Assembly (NCBI GenBank): GCA_900469965.1
Contig: UBZP01000015.1
Location: forward strand, 1 to 64,000
Reading direction: 5' to 3'
DNA from: Hyphomicrobiales bacterium
Lineage (GTDB): Bacteria > Pseudomonadota > Alphaproteobacteria > Rhizobiales > Rhizobiaceae
Length of the DNA: 64,000 nucleotides
Shown here piece by piece: positions 50,445 through 59,989 of this stretch. Position 1 is the stretch's first letter. Each line of letters starts with the position of its first letter. A program made the position numbers and the translations under genes. The notes below the pieces were generated by a model. It was not told the origin of the DNA, searched no databases, and saw only the letters and a list, made by a program, of their open reading frames with translations.

Positions 50445-53400
50445 CTAGTCGAGGAACGGCAGGACCATGAGCGCGTCAGGGTCGAGACCGTGCTGGGCGC
50501 AGACCTGCTGCGCCAACTCGAAATACCGCTCGGCCTCGCTCAGTTCGTTCGTTTCGAGGCAAAGCGTCGCAAGCCCATCATAGCATGGAAACAGAAGCTG
50601 CGCCTCAGCGCTGTCGCGCACGAGATCGAGCGCTTCGAGGTAATGTTCGCGGGCGGCGGCGATCGCCCCGTGGCACTGGCGGATCTGGCCGAGCACCAGA
50701 AGCGGCACCGGCAGGTGGTCGCGCAGCCCGAGCGCTCGGTCGATCGACAGCGCTTCCTCGACGGCAGGCAGCCCCTCGCTCAGGCAGCGGTCGGTGAACG
50801 TGCAGTAGGCGGCGGCGAGGTTGGTGAGCAGCCGGGCCTGATGGCCGAGGTCGCCGATCTGCCGGGCCATCTCGTAGCCGCGCTGGCAGACGTCGATCGC
50901 CCGCGCCGGATCGATCGTCGTGTAGAGCGATCCGAGGTTCGTGTAGCCGCGGCAGGCGGTGTTGAGGTGGTTCGCGTCGAGCGCGATCTTGACGCTGCGC
51001 TCCACCATCTCCACGGCATCGCGGGTCTTGCCGAGGCGGGCGAGCGCCACACCCTTGGTGTTGAAGGCGCGGGCGATGGCGAGCGCGATCTCCGCCTTCT
51101 CCGCGGCGCCCGGGTGCGAGGTGAGGTGATTGGCGCATTCCAGCGCCCGGTCGGCGAACAGCATGGCCCGCCTGTAGTCCCCGGCGCGAAAGGCGAGATG
51201 GCCCTGGCGCTGCATCAGGTGGGCGAGCTCGATCGGCGCGTCGACGCCTTCGAGAAGGGTCGCCGCCTCGGCGAAGCAGGCGGTGGCGCGCTCGCGGTCG
51301 CCGGTGTCGAAGGCGAGCTGGCCGAGCTTGCGCAGGATGCGCGCTTCCGCCGCCACGTCGGCCTTGGCCTTGGCCGCGGCCAGCAGGTCGTCATAGAGGT
51401 GCCGGGCCTCCTCGCTGCGCCCGGTCGGGTGACACAGGTCGGCATAGCGCTCGCCCGGCTCCCGCCTGGCGTCGCCGCCGGCCGCCTCGGCGGCCGAAAG
51501 CGCCCGGGCATAGAGGCGCAGGGCATCGGCATTGGCGTTGGCCATGCGGGCAAGGTCGCCGGCGGCCGTCAGGTAGCGCACGCCCTTTTCCTTCTCGGAG
51601 GAGGCGGCGAAGTGGTAGCCGAGCTCGATCAGCTGGTTCATGTGCTCCGGGGCCGTGCCGAAGCGGCGTTCGAGCAGGGTGCCGATCGCCCCGTGCAGCT
51701 CGGTGCGGCGCCGCAGGAGGAGGTTGTCGTAGAAGACCTCCTGCAACAGCTTCTGGCGGAAGGCGTAGCGCGGGGCCGCGTGGGAGGGGATGTCTACCAG
51801 TTCCTCGACGATATCCGCCTCGCCGAGCTGCTGCAGGCTGGCTGCGATGTCGCCGACGCCGCAGGGCAGCGCCTTCAGGAGCTCGACGTCGAAGCTGTGG
51901 CCGATGACGGCGGCGACCTGGGCGAGGCGCCGCGCATCGCCGGGAAGGCGGTCGATGCGGGCCAGCATCATCGCCTGGATGCCGAGCGGCGTCCCGGTCT
52001 CGGCGGCGGTGGCCTCCACCTCCCAGCCCGCCGCCTCGCGGTGGAGCACGCTGGTCTCGATCAGCGTGCGCAGGATCTCCTCGATGAAGAAGGGATTGCC
52101 TTCGGCCCGCTCGACGATGCGGTCGCGCAGGGCATGCGGCAGGACGTCGCCGCCTAGCGCCTGCTCGAGCAGCGCCTCGGCCTCGGGGACCGCCAGCGGG
52201 CTGAGGCGGAGCGTCGTCTGGCTGGCGCGGGCGGAATTCAGCATCTCCGTCTCGAAGCCGGGGCGGTGGGTGACGAGCAGCATCAGCCGCCGGCCGACCA
52301 TGCGATCCATGATGAAGCGCAGCGCGTCGATCGAGACACTGTCGGCCCAATGAAGATCCTCGATCACCACCAGCATCGGCGCCTGCTCCATGCGCCGCTC
52401 GAAGAGGATGCGCATGGCATGGAAGATCTGCCGGCGCAGCTGGTCCGGCTCCAGGTGCCTCAATGTGTCGTCGGGATCGCCGAAGCCGAGGACGAACAGG
52501 AACAGCGGTTCCAGCCTCCGGATCTCGTCGGCCGGCAGGCCGAGGTCCTTCAGTCCGGCGACGAGCAGCGGGCGGGTATGATCGAGGCTGGCGGCCGGGT
52601 CGATCTGGTAGGCGCGGCGCAGCGCTGCCGCCAGCGTGCCGTAGGACGCCTCGCCCAGCGAGGAGCAGGCGGTCTGGCGGATGGTGATGTCGGGCTGCTC
52701 GGCGCGGACGCGGTCGAGGAAGGTCTCGACGAGGCGGGTCTTGCCGACGCCGGCGTCGCCGACGATGCGGACGAGCTGGGTCGCGCCGGCCCGGACGAAT
52801 TCGAGGCAGCGAAGCAGCGCTGCGAGTTCGGGATCGCGGCCGATCATGGCGGTGTCGATGCCGAAACTGGCAAGCCCGCGCGCCGTCGGGGGCGCGTCCA
52901 GCACGGCCTCCAGCCGGAACACCGGCGTCTCGCCGGCCTTGCCCCGCAGGGTGGTGGTGCCGAGCGTGGCAAAGGCGAAGGCGTGCTCCGTCAGCCGGCG
53001 GGTGACGGCGCCGACGAGGATTTCGCCGAATCCCGCCATGGCCTGCAGGCGCTGGGCCGTGTTCACCGTGTCGCCGGTGACGGAGTAGGACTTGCTGCCG
53101 CCCGCCCCCACGGCGCCGGCGACGACCGGGCCGGTGTTGACGCCGATGTGCAGGGCGAGCGGTTCGCCGAGGCGTGCCCGCCAGCGATCCTCGATCCGCG
53201 CCATCCGGGTGCGCATGTCGAGTGCGGCGCGGAGCGCCCGTTCCGGGTCGCGCTCATGGGCGACGGGTGCGCCGAACAGGGCCAGCAACGCGTCGCCGAC
53301 GAACTTGTCGACATAGCCGCCTTCCGCCGTGACGGCGGCGCTCAGTTCCTCGAAAATCTCGTTCTGGAGAGCCTGCAGCACCTCCGGGTCGATCTTCTCG

Positions 53401-53717
53401 CTCAGTGTCGTGTAGCCGCAGAGATCGGCGAAGAGGGCGGTGACGATGCGCCGGTCGGCCTCCGCCTCCTCGGCCCGGGGCGGCGGCCGTTCCGGCACGG
53501 CCTGGCGACGGGAGGGCTTGCCGCCCGATCGGCGAACGGCGGAGCGGCCTGCCTGCCTCGCCGCTGGAGCGAGGCTCGTCCCGCATTTCGGGCAGAAGGC
53601 GTAGTCCGGCGGGGAGACCTGGCCGCAGGAAGGGCATTGCTTCTGCTGCGGCGCTCCGCATTTCGGGCAGAAGGCAAAGCCGTCCTCGACCGTGAAACCG
53701 CAAGCCGCGCATTTCAT
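50445..53717 (-). CDS. Zinc-ribbon/adenylate cyclase/AAA-ATPase/TPR signalling protein
   Basis: The 1090-residue protein has, in order, double zinc ribbons (CAAC...CPKC and CPSC...CPKC, residues 3-46) and a Pro/Arg linker. A class III cyclase domain follows (VTALFADLCGYTTLSEKI, KFVGDALLALFG, HIGVNTGPVVAGAVG, VTGDTVNTAQRLQ, about 88-270). Next is an AAA/STAND ATPase (Walker A VGDAGVGKTRLVE; VVIEDLHWADS; about 290-600). The C-terminal half is a long TPR-like helical region. Both metal-binding aspartates of the cyclase appear present. It should make cAMP under control of a STAND switch. It is encoded alone. Confidence 0.9.
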   Translation of the reverse strand: MKCAACGFTVEDGFAFCPKCGAPQQKQCPSCGQVSPPDYAFCPKCGTSLAPAARQAGRSAVRRSGGKPSRRQAVPERPPPRAEEAEADRRIVTALFADLCGYTTLSEKIDPEVLQALQNEIFEELSAAVTAEGGYVDKFVGDALLALFGAPVAHERDPERALRAALDMRTRMARIEDRWRARLGEPLALHIGVNTGPVVAGAVGAGGSKSYSVTGDTVNTAQRLQAMAGFGEILVGAVTRRLTEHAFAFATLGTTTLRGKAGETPVFRLEAVLDAPPTARGLASFGIDTAMIGRDPELAALLRCLEFVRAGATQLVRIVGDAGVGKTRLVETFLDRVRAEQPDITIRQTACSSLGEASYGTLAAALRRAYQIDPAASLDHTRPLLVAGLKDLGLPADEIRRLEPLFLFVLGFGDPDDTLRHLEPDQLRRQIFHAMRILFERRMEQAPMLVVIEDLHWADSVSIDALRFIMDRMVGRRLMLLVTHRPGFETEMLNSARASQTTLRLSPLAVPEAEALLEQALGGDVLPHALRDRIVERAEGNPFFIEEILRTLIETSVLHREAAGWEVEATAAETGTPLGIQAMMLARIDRLPGDARRLAQVAAVIGHSFDVELLKALPCGVGDIAASLQQLGEADIVEELVDIPSHAAPRYAFRQKLLQEVFYDNLLLRRRTELHGAIGTLLERRFGTAPEHMNQLIELGYHFAASSEKEKGVRYLTAAGDLARMANANADALRLYARALSAAEAAGGDARREPGERYADLCHPTGRSEEARHLYDDLLAAAKAKADVAAEARILRKLGQLAFDTGDRERATACFAEAATLLEGVDAPIELAHLMQRQGHLAFRAGDYRRAMLFADRALECANHLTSHPGAAEKAEIALAIARAFNTKGVALARLGKTRDAVEMVERSVKIALDANHLNTACRGYTNLGSLYTTIDPARAIDVCQRGYEMARQIGDLGHQARLLTNLAAAYCTFTDRCLSEGLPAVEEALSIDRALGLRDHLPVPLLVLGQIRQCHGAIAAAREHYLEALDLVRDSAEAQLLFPCYDGLATLCLETNELSEAERYFELAQQVCAQHGLDPDALMVLPFLD

Positions 53718-53841
53718 CGCACGCGCCCCGTCGAACCCCGGGATCCACGAGCCCGGTCGCCGGGATCATGCGCCTGCGGGCGCGGCGTTGCAATTGCCCG
53801 TGGCCCGTGGCCAGGTCCGCCGCCCCTGCCGGCTGCCGGCC

Positions 53842-54690
53842 TCAACCGTCAAGCAGCGCCTGCAGCAGGGCGATGATGCGGCGATGCTGGTGGGCGTGGC
53901 GGGTGCGGACGTTGACGGCGGCATAGACGGTCTGCGGGATCGGCTCGGCACCCTGGACGCGGCTGACGGCGCCGGTGCGCGTCAGCCGGCGGGCGTCCGG
54001 CGCCATGACGAAGGCCGAGCCGCCGAGCTTGGTCAGGAGCGCGATGATCGCCGTCGTCTCACCGCTGGCGATCGGGGCGGTGGAGAGATGCGGCAGCGCC
54101 TGCCGGTGCAGGCGGTCGAAGGCCGGCGAATAGACCGCCTGGATATAGTCTTCCGGGCGGACGTCTGCGAGCGTCGTCACCTTGTTGGAGACGAGCTCGT
54201 ACGTCACTTCGCCGATGCGCTCGTAGTGCAGGTCGGGCAGGTGGTGCGGGGTATAGAGGATCGCGAGGTCGAGGTCGCCGGCGGCGAGGTCGCCGTTCAT
54301 CTGCTTGGAATAGTCGATCTCGACATAGATCGAGGTGCCGGGCAGCTCCTTGCGCACCGCCGCCAGCCAGTCGCCGGCATAGTGGGCGGCGAGGTCGTGC
54401 TGCAGGCCGATGCGCATCGAGCGCTCGTAGGCGCCGGCCGTCTCGACCGCACGCGCCGCCTCGTGCCACTGGTGCTGGATCGCCTTGGCGTGGTCGTGGA
54501 AGCGCAGGCCGGCCGCCGTCGGCTGGGTGCCGCCCTTGTTGCGGGAAAACAGCGGCCGCCCCAGCACCGCCTCCAGCGCCTTCATCCGGTGCGAGACGGT
54601 CGACTGCGTCAGGTTCAGCCGCTCGGCGGTGCGGTTGAAGCTGCGGGTCTCCATCAGGTCGAGATAGGTCTCGATGAGTTCGATCTGCAT
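53842..54690 (-). CDS. LysR-family regulator of the demethylation locus
   Basis: The 282-residue protein has an N-terminal winged helix (MQIELIETYLDLMETRSFNRTAERLNLTQSTVSHRMKALEAVLGRPLFSRN) and a substrate-binding domain with IYVEIDYSKQMNGDLAAGDLDLAIL. The start at 54690 is the standard LysR opening. It is divergent from the tandem flavoprotein genes and separated from them by a RIME-like element and a palindromic LysR box, so it most likely regulates them. The inducer is unknown; an N-methylated amino acid or betaine is plausible. Confidence 0.9.
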   Translation of the reverse strand: MQIELIETYLDLMETRSFNRTAERLNLTQSTVSHRMKALEAVLGRPLFSRNKGGTQPTAAGLRFHDHAKAIQHQWHEAARAVETAGAYERSMRIGLQHDLAAHYAGDWLAAVRKELPGTSIYVEIDYSKQMNGDLAAGDLDLAILYTPHHLPDLHYERIGEVTYELVSNKVTTLADVRPEDYIQAVYSPAFDRLHRQALPHLSTAPIASGETTAIIALLTKLGGSAFVMAPDARRLTRTGAVSRVQGAEPIPQTVYAAVNVRTRHAHQHRRIIALLQALLDG

Positions 54691-54716
54691 GTGGTTACGT
54701 CCTGATCCCCCAAATT

Positions 54717-54879
54717 GCCCCTCATCCGCCTGCCGGCACCTTCTCCCCGCAGGCGGGGAGAAGGGACCCTGCCGCGACCTCTCGTCCGACCTCTGACGGC
54801 ACCGTCGGGCAAGGACCGTGCGGCGCGTCTCCTTCTCCCCGTTCACGGGGAGAAGGTCGCGGCAGCGGGATGAGGGGCG
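54717..54879. repeat. RIME-like palindromic element, copy 4
   Basis: The left arm CCCCTCATCCGCCTGCCGGC and hairpin CTTCTCCCCGC/GCGGGGAGAAGG match copy 1. The right half has CTTCTCCCCGTTCACGGGGAGAAGG and ends GGGATGAGGGGC. It lies within the LysR/flavoprotein divergent gap, upstream of the LysR box. Confidence 0.78.
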
Positions 54880-54919
54880 ACCTCTGCGGACAAGAATGAA
54901 TTCCGACACCGCGAAACTA

Positions 54920-54934
54920 ATCGAAATCTTCGAT
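54920..54934. promoter_or_regulatory. LysR-type box
   Basis: ATCGAA-ATC-TTCGAT is a perfect 15-bp palindrome containing the T-N11-A pattern of LysR sites. It is 76 bases upstream of the first flavoprotein start and about 230 bases from the LysR gene start. Confidence 0.6.
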
Positions 54935-55009
54935 CAATAAAGCGGAATCTGGCCGCTTGCCGGCCGTCAATTTGGTTGCCACAAATTCCGGGCAATCAAG
55001 GGGAAGAGA

Positions 55010-57460
55010 ATGTCGAACCTGCCGTCACATGCACGCGTCGTCATCATCGGGGGAGGGGCGGTCGGCGCGTCCGCGCTCTATCATCTGGCGAAGGCCGGGT
55101 GGACCGACTGCGTGCTTCTGGAAAAGAACGAGCTGACCGCCGGCTCGACCTGGCATGCGGCCGGCAACGTGCCGACGTTTTCGTCCTCCTGGTCGATCAT
55201 GAACATGCAGCGCTATTCCGCCTCGCTCTACCGCGAGCTCGGCGCGCTCGTGGACTACCCGATGAACTACCACGTCACCGGTTCGATCCGCCTCGGCCAT
55301 TCCAAGGAGCGGCTGCAGGAGTTCAAGCGCGTCGTCGGCATGGGGCGCTATCAGGGCATGGACCTCGACATTCTCTCGCCCGACGAGATGCGCGGCCAAT
55401 ATCCTTTCCTCGAGACGCACGAGCTGACCGGCGCGCTCTACGATCCCTATGACGGCGACATCGACCCGGCGCAGCTGACGCAGGCGCTCGCGAAGGGCGC
55501 ACGCGACATGGGGGCGAAGATCTTCCGCTTCTGTCCGGCGACCGGCGCGCGGCGCGAGAACGACGAATGGGTGATCTCGACGGCGCAGGGCGAGATCCGC
55601 TGCGAATACGTCGTCAACGCCGCCGGCTACTATGCCCGTGAGGTCGGCAAGTGGTTCGGCCGCGACGTGCCGATGATGGTGATGAGCCACCAGTACATCC
55701 TGTTCGAGGAGATCCCGGAGCTCGCCGCCTGGTCGAAGGAGGTCGGGCACAAGCTGCCGCTGCTGCGCGACGTCGACAGCTCCTACTACCTGCGCCAGGA
55801 AAAGAACGGCATGAACCTCGGGCCGTACGAGAAGAACTGCAAGGCGCACTGGACGACGCCCGACGATCCGATGCCGGACGACTTCTCGTTCCAGCTGTTC
55901 CCGGACGATCTCGACCGGCTGGAATGGTATCTGAACGATGCCTGCGAGCGCGTGCCGATCCTCGGCACCGCCGGCCTGTCGCGGATGATCAACGGGCCGA
56001 TCCCCTATGCGCCGGACGGCAACCCGCTGATCGGGCCGATGCCGGGCGTGCCGAACGCGTTCGAAGCCTGCGTCTTCACCTTCGGCATCTGCCAGGCGGG
56101 CGGGGCGGGCAAGGTGCTCGCCGAATGGATCACCGAGGGCGAGACGGAATGGGACATGTGGTCCTGCGACCCGCGCCGCTACACGAGCTTCGCGTCCGAC
56201 CAGGACTACTGCATCGCGAAAGGCATGGAGGTCTACGGCCACGAATATGCGATGCATTTTCCGAAGCACGCCTGGCCGGCCGGCCGCAACCGCAAGCTCT
56301 CGCCGATCCACGACCGGATCGCGGCGCTTGGCGCCCAGTTCAAGCCCTATAACGGCTGGGAGCGGGCCAACTGGTATGCCGCACCCGGCGACGACACCTC
56401 GGAAGAAGCGACGCAGACCTGGAACCGCGAAGGCCCGTGGCGGCCGCGGATCGAGGCGGAATGCCGCGCCGTTGCCGAGGCCGCCGGCATCCTCGACCTG
56501 CCCGGCTTCTCGCGCTACCGGGTGAAGGGCGCGGGGGCAACGGCATGGCTTTCCTCCCTCATCACCGGTCGTGTGCCGAAACCCGGCCGCATCGGCCTTG
56601 CCTATTTCGCCGACGACAAGGGGCGGATCGTCACCGAGATGTCGGTGATGATGCTGGATGAGGACTTCTTCTTCCTGATCACGGCGGCCACCGCCCAGTG
56701 GCACGACCTCGAATGGCTGAAGAAGCACCTGCCGAAGGATGCGGCGTTCACGCTCGACGACGTGACGGAGAAATTCACCTGCCAGATCCTGTCCGGCCCG
56801 AATTCGCGGGCGATCCTCGCGGCGGTGACGGACGCCGACCTTTCCAGGGGCTGGCTGACGCACCAGAGCTGCCAGATCGCCGGCCGCTGGTGCCAGCTGG
56901 TGCGCGTGTCCTTCGCCGGCGAGCTCGGCTGGGAGATCCACACCAAGGTCGAGGACACGGCCGCGATCTTCGACGCCGTCTGGGCGGCGGGGCAGAGCCA
57001 CGGGCTGAAGCCGTTCGGCATGGAGGCGCTGGACAGCCTGCGCATCGAGAAGGGGTATCGCGCCTGGAAGGGCGACCTTTCGACCGACTACACCATCTTG
57101 CAAGGCGGGCTGGAACGCTTCGTCGACTGGTCCAAGCCGGACTTCAAGGGCAAGGCGGCGCTGGAGCGGGAGAAGCAGCAGGGTGTTTCCAAGCGCTTCG
57201 TGCTTTTGACCGTCGAGGCCGGTGACTGCGACGCGCCCTACATGTCGACGCTCTGGCACGGCGGCCAGGTGGTCGGCGAGACCACGTCGGGCAACTGGGG
57301 CTACCGCACCGGCCGGTCGATCGCGCTCGGCATGCTGCGCGCCGATCTCACTGAACCCGGCACCGAGGTCGAGGTCGAGATCTACGGCGACCGCTTCAAG
57401 GCCACCGTCCAGCCGGACGGGCCGCTCTTCGATCCCAACAACGAAAGACTGCGCGCATGA
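55010..57460 (+). CDS. Dimethylglycine/sarcosine dehydrogenase-like flavoprotein, copy 1
   Basis: The 816-residue protein has an N-terminal FAD domain (VVIIGGGAVGASALYHLAKAGWTDCVLLEKNELTAGSTWHAAG; H49 matches the histidine that binds FAD covalently in relatives). It also has an FAO middle region and a C-terminal GcvT domain with folate-site features (TGRVPKPGRIGLAYFADDKGRIVTEM; FAGELGWEIH; FGMEALDSLRIEKGYRAWKGDL). It should oxidise an N-methyl group and pass the carbon to tetrahydrofolate. Its stop overlaps the next start (ATGA), so the two copies are co-translated and may act on successive substrates. Confidence 0.9.
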   Translation: MSNLPSHARVVIIGGGAVGASALYHLAKAGWTDCVLLEKNELTAGSTWHAAGNVPTFSSSWSIMNMQRYSASLYRELGALVDYPMNYHVTGSIRLGHSKERLQEFKRVVGMGRYQGMDLDILSPDEMRGQYPFLETHELTGALYDPYDGDIDPAQLTQALAKGARDMGAKIFRFCPATGARRENDEWVISTAQGEIRCEYVVNAAGYYAREVGKWFGRDVPMMVMSHQYILFEEIPELAAWSKEVGHKLPLLRDVDSSYYLRQEKNGMNLGPYEKNCKAHWTTPDDPMPDDFSFQLFPDDLDRLEWYLNDACERVPILGTAGLSRMINGPIPYAPDGNPLIGPMPGVPNAFEACVFTFGICQAGGAGKVLAEWITEGETEWDMWSCDPRRYTSFASDQDYCIAKGMEVYGHEYAMHFPKHAWPAGRNRKLSPIHDRIAALGAQFKPYNGWERANWYAAPGDDTSEEATQTWNREGPWRPRIEAECRAVAEAAGILDLPGFSRYRVKGAGATAWLSSLITGRVPKPGRIGLAYFADDKGRIVTEMSVMMLDEDFFFLITAATAQWHDLEWLKKHLPKDAAFTLDDVTEKFTCQILSGPNSRAILAAVTDADLSRGWLTHQSCQIAGRWCQLVRVSFAGELGWEIHTKVEDTAAIFDAVWAAGQSHGLKPFGMEALDSLRIEKGYRAWKGDLSTDYTILQGGLERFVDWSKPDFKGKAALEREKQQGVSKRFVLLTVEAGDCDAPYMSTLWHGGQVVGETTSGNWGYRTGRSIALGMLRADLTEPGTEVEVEIYGDRFKATVQPDGPLFDPNNERLRA

Positions 57461-59904
57461 CGAAGCCCATTCCTTCCAAGGCCCGCGCGGTCATCATCGG
57501 CGGCGGCGTCTCCGGCTGCTCGGTCGCCTATCATCTCGCCAAGCTCGGCTGGACCGACGTCGTGCTTTTGGAGCGCAAGCAGCTGACCTGCGGCACCACC
57601 TGGCATGCGGCGGGGCTGATCGGCCAGCTGCGCGCCTCGCAGAACATGACGCGGCTCGCGAAATATTCCGCCGACCTCTACGTCAAGCTGGAGGCCGAGA
57701 CCGGCATCGGCACCGGCATGCGCCAGAACGGCTCGATGACGGTGGCGCTGACCGACGAGCGCAAGGAGGAGATCTATCGCCAGGCCTCGCTGGCGCGGGC
57801 CTTCGACGTCGACGTGCGCGAGATCTCGGTCGACGAGGTCAAGGCGATGTATCCGCACCTGAACACCGCCGACATCAAGGCCGCGGTGCACCTTCCCCTC
57901 GACGGCCAGTGCGATCCGGCCAACATCGCGATGGCGCTGGCCAAGGGCGCGCGCCAGAACGGCGCCACCGTGATCGAGGGCGTGAAGGTTACCTCGGTGG
58001 TAACGAAGGACGGCCGGGTGACGGGCGTCACCTGCGAGCGCGACGGCGAGAGTTTCACGATCGAGACCGAGAACGTCGTCAATGCGGCAGGCATGTGGGG
58101 GCGGACGCTCGCCGACATGTCGGGCGTGTCGCTGCCGCTGCATGCCTGCGAGCACTTCTACATCGTCACCGAGCCGATCGAGGGGCTGAAGCAGCTTCCC
58201 GTCCTGCGCGTGCCGGACGAATGCACCTACTACAAGGAGGATGCCGGCAAGATGCTGATCGGCGCCTTCGAGCTGAAGGCCAAGCCCTGGGGCATGGACG
58301 GCATCCGCGAGGACTTCTGCTTCGACCAGCTGCCGGAGGATTTCGACCATTTCCAGCCGATCCTGGAGATGGCGGTCAACCGCATGCCGATGCTGCAGAC
58401 GGCCGGCATCCATACCTTCTTCAACGGGCCGGAGAGCTTCACGCCCGACGACCGCTACTATCTCGGCGAGGCGCCGCAACTGAAGGGTTACTGGGTGGCC
58501 GCCGGCTACAATTCGATCGGCATCGTCTCTTCCGGCGGCGCCGGCATGGCGCTGGCGCAATGGATGAACGACGGCGAGCCGCCGTTCGATCTCTGGGAGG
58601 TCGACATCCGCCGGGCCCAGCCGTTCCAGCGGAACCGCGCCTATCTGAAGGACCGGGTGTCGGAAACGCTCGGCCTGCTCTATGCCGACCACTTCCCCTA
58701 TCGCCAGATGGCGACCGCACGCGGCGTGCGCCGTTCGCCGATCCACGAGCACCTCAAGGCCCGCGGTGCGGTGTTCGGCGAGGTCGCCGGCTGGGAGCGC
58801 GCCAACTGGTTTGCGAGAGAAGGCCAGGAGCGGGAATACAGATACAGCTGGAAGCGGCAGAACTGGTTCGAAAACCAGCGCGAGGAACACATGGCCGTGC
58901 GCGAGGGCGTCGGCCTGTTCGACATGACCTCCTTCGGCAAGATCCGGGTGGAGGGGCGCGACGCGCTCGCCTTCCTGCAGAGGCTCTGCGCCAACCAGAT
59001 GGATGTGCCCGCGGGCAGGATCGTCTACACCCAGATGCTGAACGCCCGCGGCGGCATCGAGAGCGACCTGACGGTGACGCGGCTTTCGGAGACCGCGTTC
59101 CTGCTGGTCGTGCCCGGCGCGACGCTGCAGCGCGACCTCGCCTGGCTGCGCAAGCATCTCAAGGACGAGTTCGTCGTCATCACCGACGTCACGGCTTCCG
59201 AGAGCGTGCTCTGCGTGATGGGGCCGAAGGCGCGCGCGCTGATGCAGAAGGTCAGTCCGAACGATTTTTCCAACGAAGCGCATCCCTTCGCCACCGCGTG
59301 CGAGATCGAGATCGGCATGGGGCTCGCCCGTGCCCACCGGGTCACTTATGTCGGCGAGCTCGGCTGGGAGCTCTATGTCTCGACCGACCAGACGGCGCAT
59401 GTGTTCGAGGCGCTGGAGGCGGCCGGCGCCGATGTCGGGCTGAAGCTCTGCGGCCTGCATACGCTGGACAGCTGCCGCATCGAGAAGGCCTTCCGTCACT
59501 TCGGCCACGACATCACCGACGAGGACCACGTGCTGGAGGCCGGGCTCGGCTTTGCGGTGCGCACGGGCAAGGGCGAGTTCATCGGCCGCGAGGCGGTGCT
59601 GCGCCGGCAGGACAAGGGGCTGACGCGGCGGATGGTGCAGTTCAGGCTCACCGATCCGGAGCCGCTGCTGTTCCACAACGAGGCGCTGGTGCGCGACGGC
59701 AGGATCGTCTCGACGATCACGTCCGGCAATTACGGCCACTTCCTCGGCGGCGCGATCGGCATGGGCTACGTGCCCTGCGAGGGCGAGAGCGAGGAACAGG
59801 TGCTGGCGTCCGGCTACGAGATCGAGATCGCCGGCGTGCGGGTGAAGGCGGAAGCCTCGCTCGTGCCGATGTACGACCCGAAGGCGGCGCGGGTGCGCAT
59901 GTAG
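57457..59904 (+). CDS. Dimethylglycine/sarcosine dehydrogenase-like flavoprotein, copy 2
   Basis: The 815-residue paralogue of the preceding gene has AVIIGGGVSGCSVAYHLAKLGWTDVVLLERKQLTCGTTWHAAGL (H50 is the likely covalent FAD histidine), GYWVAAGYNSIGIVSSGGAGMALAQWM, and a C-terminal GcvT domain with TQMLNARGGIESDLTVTRL, TYVGELGWELY and TITSGNYGHFLGGAIGMGYV. It is expected to demethylate a secondary or tertiary N-methylamine such as dimethylglycine or sarcosine. Two fused dehydrogenases in a row suggest stepwise removal of two methyl groups. Confidence 0.92.
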   Translation: MTKPIPSKARAVIIGGGVSGCSVAYHLAKLGWTDVVLLERKQLTCGTTWHAAGLIGQLRASQNMTRLAKYSADLYVKLEAETGIGTGMRQNGSMTVALTDERKEEIYRQASLARAFDVDVREISVDEVKAMYPHLNTADIKAAVHLPLDGQCDPANIAMALAKGARQNGATVIEGVKVTSVVTKDGRVTGVTCERDGESFTIETENVVNAAGMWGRTLADMSGVSLPLHACEHFYIVTEPIEGLKQLPVLRVPDECTYYKEDAGKMLIGAFELKAKPWGMDGIREDFCFDQLPEDFDHFQPILEMAVNRMPMLQTAGIHTFFNGPESFTPDDRYYLGEAPQLKGYWVAAGYNSIGIVSSGGAGMALAQWMNDGEPPFDLWEVDIRRAQPFQRNRAYLKDRVSETLGLLYADHFPYRQMATARGVRRSPIHEHLKARGAVFGEVAGWERANWFAREGQEREYRYSWKRQNWFENQREEHMAVREGVGLFDMTSFGKIRVEGRDALAFLQRLCANQMDVPAGRIVYTQMLNARGGIESDLTVTRLSETAFLLVVPGATLQRDLAWLRKHLKDEFVVITDVTASESVLCVMGPKARALMQKVSPNDFSNEAHPFATACEIEIGMGLARAHRVTYVGELGWELYVSTDQTAHVFEALEAAGADVGLKLCGLHTLDSCRIEKAFRHFGHDITDEDHVLEAGLGFAVRTGKGEFIGREAVLRRQDKGLTRRMVQFRLTDPEPLLFHNEALVRDGRIVSTITSGNYGHFLGGAIGMGYVPCEGESEEQVLASGYEIEIAGVRVKAEASLVPMYDPKAARVRM

Positions 59905-59989
59905 GCAGGACAGGACGGAAGGCGAAAGCAGCGAACAGACTTTCCCCGAGGATGGTTGCCGCCCGCACGCGGCCTGGCTGGAGGTTTCG

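Noticed and set aside
50343-53876. Plus-strand frames of 604 and 536 residues across the cyclase gene
   Set aside because: Low-complexity Gly/Val/Arg-rich translations opposite a protein with intact zinc ribbons, cyclase and Walker motifs.
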